From contig NZ_CP108055.1 in assembly GCF_036174265.1 (NCBI RefSeq), positions 7,440,001-7,504,000 of the forward strand: a stretch of DNA of 64,000 bases, in the 5' to 3' direction. A model generated the notes under the pieces. The model worked only from the letters and a program-made list of their open reading frames with translations, did no database searches and had not been told where the DNA came from. Made by a program: the position numbers and the translations under genes. Shown here piece by piece: positions 25,420-33,772 of this stretch. Origin of the DNA: Streptomyces sp. NBC_00285 (GTDB taxonomy: Bacteria; Actinomycetota; Actinomycetes; Streptomycetales; Streptomycetaceae). Each line of letters opens with the position of its first letter. The stretch's first letter is position 1.

Positions 25420-26010
25420 TTACATTCCGGTTTTGTCCAGCATTCCCAAGGCGGCATAAACAGAGGCGTCGATTCCGGTGTAGGCATCCTGCACCCACTG
25501 CTCGTCCTTGCTCGCCGACGTCTTGGCGTCGATCATCGTCAGGTCGTTCAGCAGCAGGCCAAGCGACATGTAGATCTTCATCTGCACGGGATCGACACCG
25601 GCTCGCTCGGACAGTTGCCGCCACTGGTCGCCGTAGGCTTCCCGGACGGCCTCGCGTACCTCGTCGTTCGCGCAGGCGGCGAAAGCCTGGGTCTGGATCA
25701 GCACATCGGGATTGTTCTCAAGATTCGATCGGTACTGATTACCCATCGCGATGAGCGCGTTGACTCCGGACAGACCTTCGGCCGCATCCAGCATGCGTGT
25801 CGTCGATTGCGCAAACGAAATGCGAACGCATTCGGTGAACAATTTTGTCTTGCTGCCGAACAGTCGGAAGACGTACGGCTGAGTAACGCCTGCCGCCCTG
25901 GCGATCACTTCGGCAGAGGTGCCGAAGAGTCCGGTCCGGGAGAATTCCAACATGGCGATATCGAGAATCTGGGCTCGTCGCTGTGCTGCGGACATGCGGA
26001 TTTTTTGCAT
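25420..26010 (-). CDS. TetR-family transcriptional regulator (cluster-situated)
   Basis: A 196-residue repressor. The N-terminal helix-turn-helix (residues 10-55) contains GTSAEVIARAAGVTQPYVFRLF, and the rest is a helical ligand-binding domain. It lies between the two halves of the cluster and is divergent from the SnoaL/KAS III operon across 585 bp. TATGTCATA (26017-26025) just upstream of its start is a palindrome that could be an autoregulatory site. Its GC content is lower than that of the flanking genes. The ligand is probably a pathway product or intermediate. An internal ATG at 25995 is an alternative start. Confidence 0.9.
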   Translation of the reverse strand: MQKIRMSAAQRRAQILDIAMLEFSRTGLFGTSAEVIARAAGVTQPYVFRLFGSKTKLFTECVRISFAQSTTRMLDAAEGLSGVNALIAMGNQYRSNLENNPDVLIQTQAFAACANDEVREAVREAYGDQWRQLSERAGVDPVQMKIYMSLGLLLNDLTMIDAKTSASKDEQWVQDAYTGIDASVYAALGMLDKTGM

Positions 26011-26227
26011 GACTCATTATGTCATACGACTGCTTTCTCATTCTACGAGTTCGTAACGGATCATGATATTCGGGGGGTGCCTTCGCGGGGTACCTGTGCA
26101 GGGGCCCCGCCCGCCCCCGGCAGCCCCTTCGGCAGGTGTCTTCGCTGTCTCCGGTGCCTTCACCACCGCAACTCGTCCCCTCGTCCCTTCTCCTCGTCGC
26201 GATGACGCCACCACTTGGAAGTTACCA

Positions 26228-26237
26228 CTAACTAGTC
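26228..26237. promoter_or_regulatory. CTAACTAGTC motif, candidate TetR site
   Basis: CTAACTAGTC contains ACTA-AC-TAGT and matches nine of ten bases of CTAGCTAGTC at 22182-22191, in front of the other half of the cluster. Confidence 0.3.
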
Positions 26238-26340
26238 TGGAAGGTAGGGGATGCGGTGACCTCGTAGTTTGCAGAGTTTCCGCAGGTGGAGACGTGTTCG
26301 TCGAAGCTGGTGAACTTGTATGCATCTACTTACTTAGGGG

Positions 26341-26369
26341 TTGTGGTGGGCGTCGCTCTTGGCTATAGT
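26341..26369 (+). promoter_or_regulatory. Predicted promoter of the SnoaL/KAS III operon
   Basis: TTGTGG (26341-26346), a 17-bp spacer and TATAGT (26364-26369) form the best promoter-like pair in this region for the rightward nine-gene operon. Confidence 0.45.
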
Positions 26370-26595
26370 CGGTTCTGCCGGACGGCGGCCACCACCCGCC
26401 GTCCCTGTTACCGGCATCAGTGCGATCGGGTTCGGCCTTGACCGACTGGGCTGCGGCGAGGGCGAGTTCATGCTCGTGAGCGGCACAGCGATGTGTCGTC
26501 TCCCCATGGACCGGCTGGGCCATTCCTCACCTCGATGGAGCCTGACGGCGGCGCGCGGCGACGATTCTGGCCGCCGACACCGAAGGAGAAGGACG

Positions 26596-27087
26596 ATGCG
26601 ACCGACAACATCCCTGGCAGGCAACCCGTCGACCGATGTCGGGCAGGAGATCTGGGATTCCTGGACCGGTCTGTGGAACGGCACCGGCGGGCCGGACCCG
26701 GCCGTGTTCATCGCCGACGACGTGACCGTGCACCTGCCGACCTTCGGGATGCCGCCCTCGGCGTCGTTGACGACCCGCGACGACGTCACGGGCTGGATCG
26801 AGGGATTCCGGAGCTGCTATCGCCCCGGCGCGCGGTTCGCCGCCGAACTCGGGCCGTGGCTCGTCGGAGACGAGTTCGTCGTGGCGCGCTGGAGATTCAC
26901 CGGGGAGTGGCAGGGCGGCGTTCCCGCGACGGCCACCGCGGCCGCCGGCACCGAGGTGTCGATCTGCGGCGTCGACATCCTGCGGATCGAGGACCGGCGC
27001 ATCGCCGAGTACTGGCTCACCGACGACCAACTCGACCTGTACGGCCAGCTCGGCGCGACGACCCCGGCGGGAGTCCGGTCCCGATGA
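26596..27087 (+). CDS. SnoaL-like (NTF2-fold) protein 1
   Basis: A 163-residue alpha+beta-barrel protein of the SnoaL/ketosteroid isomerase-like class, with the opening helix W..WTGLWNG, a central ARFAAELGPW segment and a C-terminal strand pattern IEDRRIAEYWLTDDQ. Members act as cyclases, isomerases or hydrolases. AAGGAGAAGG precedes ATG 26596. It is the first gene of the rightward operon and immediately precedes a KAS III gene, an arrangement repeated at 32241. Confidence 0.82.
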   Translation: MRPTTSLAGNPSTDVGQEIWDSWTGLWNGTGGPDPAVFIADDVTVHLPTFGMPPSASLTTRDDVTGWIEGFRSCYRPGARFAAELGPWLVGDEFVVARWRFTGEWQGGVPATATAAAGTEVSICGVDILRIEDRRIAEYWLTDDQLDLYGQLGATTPAGVRSR

Positions 27088-27129
27088 GCGAGCAGGACAT
27101 CGTCGCCGACACACGACAGGAGTCGTCGA

Positions 27130-28194
27130 ATGCGATCGCCGGCTGAGTCGAGCGCCTTCGTGATCGGCAGCGCCGTCGTGCTGCCACCCGCGGTGGAGTC
27201 CGCCGCCGAGGCCGTGCGCTCGGGGCGGATCACCGAGGAGGAGCGCGAGCGACTGGGCGTGACGAGCGTGCACGTCGGTGCCGAACCGGCGCCGGTGCTC
27301 GCCGCCGCCGCGGCCCGTGCCGCTGCCGCCGAGGCGGGTGTCGAGCCCGACCGCGTCGGTCACCTGCTGCACGCCCACACCTACTACCAGGGGCACGACT
27401 TCTGGTCACCCGCGCATTTCATCGCGCACGAAGCCGGATTCGGGAGTTGCGTCCCGATGTCCGTCGGGCAGATGTGCAACGGGGGCGCCGCGGCGCTGGG
27501 CATCGGCGTCGAGCGGGTCCGGCACACGGCCTGCGGCGAGCCGGTCCTGAGCGTGGCGACCACCGCGGACACCTTCGGCGGCAGCGGCATCGACCGGTGG
27601 GGCAGCGACTACGACACCGTGTACGGCGACGGCGCCACCTGCGTGATCCTGTCCCCGGAGGCCGGCGACACGAGTGCGCCCGCTCTGCGCGTCGTCGCGC
27701 TGGACTCGCGCGCCCGGCCGCAGTTCGAAGCCATGTACCGCGAGGGCGACCCCTTCGGTACCGCCCCCCACGAACTACGGGCGGCCATCGACGTGAAGGC
27801 CACCAAGCGCGCCTTCTTCGAGCGGTGCGGCGGGACCACCGAATTCCGCGACGTCGCGATCAAGACGATCGGCGAACTCGTCGCCGACGTCATCGACACG
27901 GCCGGCGTGGCCATCACCGACGTGGCGGCGACGATGCTCCCCCGGCTGAGCCCCAAGGTCCTCGACCTCATGTACTCCGCGGCGATCGACCCTCGGCTGG
28001 TGCCGACGCTGCACTGCGAGCGCGACACGACCGGGCATCTCGGCGCGGGCGACTTCCTCGCGAACCTGGACCACCTGCGGCGCACCGATCTCCTTGCCGA
28101 CAGGCAGTACGCGCTCGTCGTCGGTGGCGGCGGCGGGTTCACCTGGTCGGCCGCGCTCGTGCAGAAAGTGGGCCCCGCGGTCCCGCGAGCCTGA
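27130..28194 (+). CDS. KAS III-like acyltransferase/ketosynthase 1
   Basis: A 354-residue thiolase-fold protein of the KAS III group. The nucleophile is Cys116 in GQMCNGG. The usual HQANxRI and GNTSAAS motifs are replaced by PRLSPKV and GHLGAGD (His303, Asp308). That pattern departs from decarboxylating FabH enzymes and is closer to KAS III-like acyltransferases such as CerJ or DpsC, so it may transfer or join acyl groups without malonyl-ACP. AGGAG precedes ATG 27130. It follows SnoaL 1 and precedes the AMP ligase gene. Confidence 0.85.
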   Translation: MRSPAESSAFVIGSAVVLPPAVESAAEAVRSGRITEEERERLGVTSVHVGAEPAPVLAAAAARAAAAEAGVEPDRVGHLLHAHTYYQGHDFWSPAHFIAHEAGFGSCVPMSVGQMCNGGAAALGIGVERVRHTACGEPVLSVATTADTFGGSGIDRWGSDYDTVYGDGATCVILSPEAGDTSAPALRVVALDSRARPQFEAMYREGDPFGTAPHELRAAIDVKATKRAFFERCGGTTEFRDVAIKTIGELVADVIDTAGVAITDVAATMLPRLSPKVLDLMYSAAIDPRLVPTLHCERDTTGHLGAGDFLANLDHLRRTDLLADRQYALVVGGGGGFTWSAALVQKVGPAVPRA

Positions 28195-28245
28195 GGCTCA
28201 CCCCCTGTCCAGCAACAGCGTCTTCACCTCGAAAGGACCCCACCG

Positions 28246-29361
28246 ATGTCTGACCCCGGCGCCCACGACTGGTCGATTCTGGATGTCGATCCGCTGCAGC
28301 AGACCGTCACCGATGCCGACGCCTACGTGCGCACGCTCATGCAGTGGCACTTCGGGCCCGAGACGGGGTCACCGTTCTGGCTGAAGCGCAAGGCCACCCT
28401 GGACTTCGACCCCCTCACCGACGTGAAGTCCGTCGACGATCTCGCACTGTTCCCCAACCTCATCGACGACTTCCGTGACACCACCGCCGAGGAACTGGTT
28501 CCGCGAGGCCTCGGCGACTCGCCGAAGATCGCCGCCATCTTCGAGAGCGGCGGTACTACGGGCCGGCCCAAGCGGTTCGTCATGTTCGAGGACTGGTTCA
28601 CCCGGTATCTGGCGTGGGCGGGCCGCAAGGCCGCGTCGGGCCTCGGCGGATCGGGCATCAACCTGCTCGCCACGACACCGTCCGGCCCGCACATGATCGG
28701 CGAGGTCACCGTCCGGCAGTCGGGCGCACTCGGCGGCAAGCGGTTCACCATCGACATCGACCCGCGGTGGGTCAAGAAGCTCATCGAACGCGGCCAGGCC
28801 GACGAACTGCGCGCCTACGTCGACCACCTCGTCGACCAGACCGCCGACATCCTGGCCACCCAGGACGTCGGGATGATCCAGACCATTCCGATCCTGCTGA
28901 CGAAGATCGCCGAACGCCCCGAACTCGTGGAGCTCGTCCGCTCGAAGGTAAAGCGCATCGCCTGGGGCGGGGCGCACATGGATCCGGACACCCGCGCGAT
29001 CCTCCGCGAAGAGGTGTTCCCCGGCATCCCGATCGTCGGCGGCTACGGCAGCACGACGATCCTCAGCGTCGCCGTGGAACGCAAGGAGGAGCAGCCCTCC
29101 GGCCTCGCGACCTTCGACCCGTTCTCCCCCTACGTGTTCTTCCGGGTCGTCGACCCCGACACCGGCCGGCCGGTGGCCCACGGCGAGCGCGGGCAGATCG
29201 TGATGAACCACATCACCAAGTTCGCGCTCATCCCCAACAACCTGGAACGCGACACCGCGATCCGGGTGGCGGCCGAGGACGGCCACATCGGCGACGCGGT
29301 AGCCGATGTCGCCCCGGTACAGACCTTCGGCGGCACGTCCATCACCGAAGGGGTCTACTGA
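28246..29361 (+). CDS. Short AMP-forming acyl/aryl ligase (EhpF/LuxE-like)
   Basis: A 371-residue member of the adenylate-forming superfamily with P-loop SGGTTGRPKR (residues 101-110) and the later GGYGSTT substrate motif, but without the usual C-terminal subdomain of about 110 residues. In this respect it resembles EhpF of griseoluteic-acid biosynthesis and LuxE. It would activate a carboxylic acid as an acyl-adenylate for the reductase encoded two bases downstream. AAAGGA precedes ATG 28246. Confidence 0.82.
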   Translation: MSDPGAHDWSILDVDPLQQTVTDADAYVRTLMQWHFGPETGSPFWLKRKATLDFDPLTDVKSVDDLALFPNLIDDFRDTTAEELVPRGLGDSPKIAAIFESGGTTGRPKRFVMFEDWFTRYLAWAGRKAASGLGGSGINLLATTPSGPHMIGEVTVRQSGALGGKRFTIDIDPRWVKKLIERGQADELRAYVDHLVDQTADILATQDVGMIQTIPILLTKIAERPELVELVRSKVKRIAWGGAHMDPDTRAILREEVFPGIPIVGGYGSTTILSVAVERKEEQPSGLATFDPFSPYVFFRVVDPDTGRPVAHGERGQIVMNHITKFALIPNNLERDTAIRVAAEDGHIGDAVADVAPVQTFGGTSITEGVY

Positions 29362-29363
29362 CG

Positions 29364-30749
29364 ATGAGCGCCCCCGAAGGCGCCCCCGACCGCGCTCCCG
29401 TGTTCGCCCACGTCGACGCGATCACCGAGGCGGGCGAGTACCGGGCCCGGGCGAGCAAGCCGCTCCGCCTGCCGGACGGACGTGAGATCGGCGCCATCTC
29501 CGAGGTTCCCCGGCTGTATGTCACCCGGGCGTTCGCCCGGCTCTCCGCGGCCCCGGTGCTGCCGTACGCGACACGCCTCGCCATGCTCGCCAAAGCGGCG
29601 GATCTGTTCGAGAACGCCGTGGTCGAGGGACAGTCGATCGACGACTACCTCGACCTGGTGAGCCTGTGCGCAGGCGTGCCACGCGCGATCGCGCACGCCT
29701 CGATCGCCGCCATCGCCCGGATTCTGCGCGCGCTGCCGGACACGCTGGCCCAGGAGATCCCGCGGGGAGCGGTCACCAGCATCGACGACCCCCGGATCCG
29801 GGAGGGCGCGGCGTACTGGGCGCGCCAGGGCAGGACGCTCGCGGTCCACGCATCCGGCAACACCCCGGGCGTGCATGGTCTGTGGCCCAGCGCGCTGGCA
29901 CTCGGCTACTCGGTGGCGGTCCGCCCGTCGAGCCGGGAACCGTTCACTCCGCAACGACTCGTGCGCGCGTTCCGGGAAGCGGGTTTCGCCTCGCACGTCG
30001 CCCTGCTGCCCACCGGCCACGACGTCGCCGACGCGCTCATCGAGCAAGCAGATCGGGCGCTGGTCTACGGCGGACAGGCCGTCGTGGACAAGTACGCCGC
30101 GAACCCGGCGGTGCTCACCCAGGGGCCGGGGCGTTCGAAGACGGTCGTCACCGATGACGTCGACTGGCGTGAACACCTGGACACCATCGCCGCCTCGATC
30201 GCGAGCCTCGGCGGAGCCGCCTGTACCTGCACCACCGCGGTGCTCGTCGAAGGCGATGTTGCGGAGGCGAACGCGTTCGCCTCCGCCCTGGCCGACCGGC
30301 TCGCCGAGTCGGAGGTCGGCAAGCACCGCACCGAGCTGCCGTCGGCGACGGCCCGTCAACTCGCCGACCATGTCGAGCGGGTCGGCGCGGGCACCACCAG
30401 TTTCGGCCGGGACGACATCGTGGAGACGGTCCGCCCGGGAACCGCCGTACTGCACCCGGTCATCCGGGTCACGCCCGACGCCAAGTCGCCGGTGCTGGGC
30501 GTGGAACTGCCGTTCCCCTGCGTCTGGATCGCGCCGTTCACCCGTGCCGACGGGATCGCGCCGCTGACCTCTTCGCTGGTCGTCGCCGCGATCACCGAGG
30601 ACATGGAGTTCGCGCAGCAGCTTCTCGACGAGCCGAGCATCGCCAACGTCCACATCGGTGCCCACACCACCACGTGGATGAAGCCGGGGGTGCCGCACGA
30701 CGGCTACCTGTCCGAGCACCTGATGAGAACCAAGGGCGTCATTCGATGA
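29364..30749 (+). CDS. LuxC-type acyl reductase (EhpG-like)
   Basis: A 461-residue aldehyde-dehydrogenase-fold protein of the LuxC acyl-CoA reductase family. Recognisable segments are HASGNTPGVHGLWPS (nucleotide-binding side) and GGAACTCTTAV, which contains the candidate catalytic Cys (287 or 289). With the preceding ligase it would reduce an activated acid to an aldehyde using NADPH. The gene begins two bases after the ligase stop, so the two products are likely stoichiometric partners. Confidence 0.85.
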   Translation: MSAPEGAPDRAPVFAHVDAITEAGEYRARASKPLRLPDGREIGAISEVPRLYVTRAFARLSAAPVLPYATRLAMLAKAADLFENAVVEGQSIDDYLDLVSLCAGVPRAIAHASIAAIARILRALPDTLAQEIPRGAVTSIDDPRIREGAAYWARQGRTLAVHASGNTPGVHGLWPSALALGYSVAVRPSSREPFTPQRLVRAFREAGFASHVALLPTGHDVADALIEQADRALVYGGQAVVDKYAANPAVLTQGPGRSKTVVTDDVDWREHLDTIAASIASLGGAACTCTTAVLVEGDVAEANAFASALADRLAESEVGKHRTELPSATARQLADHVERVGAGTTSFGRDDIVETVRPGTAVLHPVIRVTPDAKSPVLGVELPFPCVWIAPFTRADGIAPLTSSLVVAAITEDMEFAQQLLDEPSIANVHIGAHTTTWMKPGVPHDGYLSEHLMRTKGVIR

Positions 30750-30795
30750 CCCGGCGCTCCTGGCGCCACCACCCCCACAACCGAAAGAACCGACC

Positions 30796-32226
30796 ATGAG
30801 CGCCGACACGCCCGCAATCACCACGACAGCTCCGGTGGACAAGGCGGCCGTCCGCCGCCGTGCGATTGTCTTCGCCGTCCTGTGCTGTGGATTCGTGCTG
30901 ACCAGCCTCGACATGATGATCGTGAATGTCGCCTTCCCGGCGATCGAGCACGAATTCCCCGGCTACAGCAATGCCGTCGTCAGCTGGACGCTCAACGCGT
31001 ACACGATTCTCTACGCCGCCGCGCTGATCCCCGCCGGCCGGCTGGCCGATCACCTCGGCCGCAAGCAGACGTTCCTCGGCGGGCTGGTGCTCTTCACCGT
31101 GGCCAGCGGACTGTGCGCGCTCGCGCCGACCCTGCCGGTGCTGATCGCGGCGCGGGCCCTGCAGGCGCTCGGTGCCGCCGCCCTCACCCCGACGTCCATG
31201 GGCCTGCTGCTCCAGGTGAACCCGCCCGAGCTGCAGCAGCGCGCGATCCGCAGCTGGACGGCGGCCGGCGGGATCGCCGCGGCCATGGCGCCGATCGTCG
31301 GCGGCGTGCTCGTCCAGTACGACTGGCGGCTGATCTTCCTGATCAACGTGCCGATCGGCGCCCTGGCCACGGTCGTCGGGCTGCGCGTGCTGCCCTCCTC
31401 GGCGCAGCGTTCCTCCGCGCCGAGCCCGGACCTCCTCGGCGCTCTGGCCGTCGCGCTCTTCGCCGGTTGCCTCGTCTTCGCCCTGGTCGAGGCGCCGGAT
31501 GCCGGATGGGGCTCGGCGACCACGCTGACGGCGTTCGCCTGCGCGGCGGTGCTGCTCGCCGTCGCCGTCGCCCGGAACCTGCGACACCCGTCACCGGTCG
31601 TCCCGCGAGAACTGCTCGCGCTGCCTGTCTACGTCCGCACGAACATCGCGGCGTTCGTGTACAGCGCTGCCTTCGCGGTGATGCTGCTCTCGGTCGTCCT
31701 CTGGACGCAGAACGTCCGCGGTTACTCCGCGATCGAGACCGGCCTGGCGATCGCACCGGGCACCGTGCTGATGCCGGTCTTCGCCATCCTCACCGGGCGG
31801 ATGGCGAAGAGTATCGGCCTGGCCCGCACCGCGGCGCTCGGCTGCCTCGTTCTCGGCCTCGGCATGGTCTGGTGGACGGTCGCGGCCCCGACGGACCTGC
31901 CCTACGTGCTCGCGGTCATGCCCGGCTCCATGCTCACCTCCATCGGCACGATCGTGGCGATGGCGGCGTTCGCCGGGCAGGTGTCCGCGACCATCCCGAA
32001 GACCTTCTACGCCTCCGGCTCGGCCGTGCACACGATGGCCAAGCAGATGGGCATCGCGATCGGGGTCGCCCTGCTGCTCGCGATCCACGACAGCGCCACC
32101 CACGACGGGGCGTCGCCGGTGCCGGCCCTGCGCGAAGCGTGGATCGTCGCGGCCGTACTCACCGTCGTCGCGGCCGGCATCGCCCTGGCCGCTCCGCGTA
32201 CATCGGCCACCGCTCCTACCGGATAA
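30796..32226 (+). CDS. MFS drug/metabolite exporter, DHA2 (14-TM) family
   Basis: A 476-residue integral membrane transporter. The N-terminal motif LDMMIVNVAFPAI is the family's motif D1 (usually LDxTVVNVALP), and GRLADHLGRKQ is motif A between helices 2 and 3. About 14 hydrophobic helices fit the EmrB/QacA group, which use proton antiport. Placed mid-operon, it probably exports the product or gives self-resistance. ACCGAAAG-type spacing precedes ATG 30796. Confidence 0.92.
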   Translation: MSADTPAITTTAPVDKAAVRRRAIVFAVLCCGFVLTSLDMMIVNVAFPAIEHEFPGYSNAVVSWTLNAYTILYAAALIPAGRLADHLGRKQTFLGGLVLFTVASGLCALAPTLPVLIAARALQALGAAALTPTSMGLLLQVNPPELQQRAIRSWTAAGGIAAAMAPIVGGVLVQYDWRLIFLINVPIGALATVVGLRVLPSSAQRSSAPSPDLLGALAVALFAGCLVFALVEAPDAGWGSATTLTAFACAAVLLAVAVARNLRHPSPVVPRELLALPVYVRTNIAAFVYSAAFAVMLLSVVLWTQNVRGYSAIETGLAIAPGTVLMPVFAILTGRMAKSIGLARTAALGCLVLGLGMVWWTVAAPTDLPYVLAVMPGSMLTSIGTIVAMAAFAGQVSATIPKTFYASGSAVHTMAKQMGIAIGVALLLAIHDSATHDGASPVPALREAWIVAAVLTVVAAGIALAAPRTSATAPTG

Positions 32227-32240
32227 GAGGGAATCGCCAC

Positions 32241-32672
32241 ATGCCCACGTTGGACACGTCTGCCGCACGCACGATCTGGAAAAACTGGCTGCGCATGTGG
32301 AACGAGGATTCTGACGTCGCCCACGAAATCATTTCTCCGGCCGGGTACGTGCTGCACCTGCCCGACGTCGGTGCCACGGTCGACCCGTCGAAGATCTCAG
32401 GTCCGGCGGAAATGTCGGAATGGGTTTCCGGCTTCACCGGGAAATTCGACGGACTGCGGTATTCGACGGATTTCGGACCGTTCGTCGACGAGTCCGAGCG
32501 TCGTTTCGCCTGCCGCTGGATAGGCACCGGGACCTGGACCGGAGCCACCAACTGGCCGGTCGACATCCCGGGCGAGGAGGCGATCTTCGTCGGGGTCGAC
32601 ATCTTCCAGGTCGACGAGTCGCTGCAGATCACCGAGTGCTGGTCCCAGGGCGCCGTCACCAGGACCACGTGA
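32241..32672 (+). CDS. SnoaL-like (NTF2-fold) protein 2
   Basis: A 143-residue protein of the same fold as the product at 26596, with IWKNWLRMWN at its start, a central FDGLRYSTDFGPF and the C-terminal VDIFQVDESLQITECWSQ. It is followed by a second KAS III gene, so the SnoaL-KAS III pair occurs twice in the operon. GAGGGAA precedes ATG 32241. The chemistry cannot be inferred. Confidence 0.8.
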   Translation: MPTLDTSAARTIWKNWLRMWNEDSDVAHEIISPAGYVLHLPDVGATVDPSKISGPAEMSEWVSGFTGKFDGLRYSTDFGPFVDESERRFACRWIGTGTWTGATNWPVDIPGEEAIFVGVDIFQVDESLQITECWSQGAVTRTT

Positions 32673-32710
32673 GCTCACCCGCAGGCATCCAGACCAAGGA
32701 GGAGCAACCC

Positions 32711-33772
32711 ATGGCACTGCACACGGGGCCGGCCGAGCCGATTCTCGGTATCCGGGCAGCGCGCTGCTGGTTCCCGGAGAAGACGCGTACGCCCGAGGAC
32801 GAGGTGCGAACCGGGAACCTCACCGCCGAGCAGGCGGCCCGGCACGGTGATGTGACGCTCCACATCAGCCGCTGGTGGGACACCGAGTCCGCGCCGGCGA
32901 TGGCCGTGTCCGCCGGCCGCGCGGCGCTGTCGGCGTCGGGTGTGCCCGTCGACTCCGTCGGGTTGCTGGCCTACGCGTGGACGAACTACCAGGGCAATCC
33001 CTTCTTCACCGCGGCGCACTGCGTCGCGGAGGGGCTGGAGCTCCCGCGCTCGTGTGCGCCGGTCGGCATCCAGCAGGCCTGCAACGGCGCGGCGATGTCC
33101 TTCTCCCTCGCGGCCGGCCAGCTGCGGCTCAGCGAGCACTCCCACACGTTGATCGTGGCGGCGGACCGCTTCGAGGCGCCCGCCGTCGACCATTGGCGCA
33201 GCCACATCATGCTCGCCTACGGAGACGGCGCGTCGGCCGCCGTCGTCGGGCAGCCGGCACCCGGCGACGCGTTCCACCTGCTTGCCATCGAGCACGTCGC
33301 CGCACCCGAGCTGTGGCGCACCCGCGACGACTACGACGGCTTCGGCCCGCAACCGGCGTTGGCGCCGCCGCACATCAACGCGATGCCGACCACGAAGTTC
33401 TCCGACGAGGGCGGGCGGCCCCGCTTGCGCGCGGTGTCGCACGAGTGCATCAGCGCGGCGGTGGACAACGCCCTGGACCGCGCCGGGTTGTCGCCGGGTG
33501 ATCCGCGGATAGTCAGAGTGCTCGCCCCTCGGCTGAGCGACAAGGTGCGTGAGCTGATGATCGGACCGATCGAGGAGAAGTACAGCGATCGGATCGTGTG
33601 CCACTACAGCGCGTCGGGACACCTCGGCGCGGGCGACTTCCTCGCCAACATCGCCGAGGCCGAGGCCGCGGGCGATCTCGCGCCGGGCGACATCGTGCTC
33701 GTCCTCGGGGCCGGCGGCGGCTACTCCTACACCTGCGCGGTGCTGCAGGTGCCGATGGAAGGTGCGGCATGA
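32711..33772 (+). CDS. KAS III-like acyltransferase/ketosynthase 2
   Basis: A 353-residue thiolase-fold protein with Cys124 in QQACNGA. Like KAS III 1 it has PRLSDKV in place of HQANxRI and GHLGAGDFLAN in place of GNTSAAS. The two proteins are clearly paralogous but diverged. GGAGGAG precedes ATG 32711. Its stop overlaps the start of the next gene (ATGA), suggesting that it works with that KAS II enzyme. Confidence 0.85.
   Translation: MALHTGPAEPILGIRAARCWFPEKTRTPEDEVRTGNLTAEQAARHGDVTLHISRWWDTESAPAMAVSAGRAALSASGVPVDSVGLLAYAWTNYQGNPFFTAAHCVAEGLELPRSCAPVGIQQACNGAAMSFSLAAGQLRLSEHSHTLIVAADRFEAPAVDHWRSHIMLAYGDGASAAVVGQPAPGDAFHLLAIEHVAAPELWRTRDDYDGFGPQPALAPPHINAMPTTKFSDEGGRPRLRAVSHECISAAVDNALDRAGLSPGDPRIVRVLAPRLSDKVRELMIGPIEEKYSDRIVCHYSASGHLGAGDFLANIAEAEAAGDLAPGDIVLVLGAGGGYSYTCAVLQVPMEGAA

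Larger units (their letters stand above)
26011..26595. other. 585-bp divergent regulatory region between TetR and SnoaL operon
   Basis: No gene is supported. The stretch has relatively low GC for the window and contains a palindrome by the TetR start (26017-26025), the CTAACTAGTC motif (26228-26237) and a plausible rightward promoter (26341-26369), leaving a leader of about 220 nt before the SnoaL gene. Confidence 0.45.
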
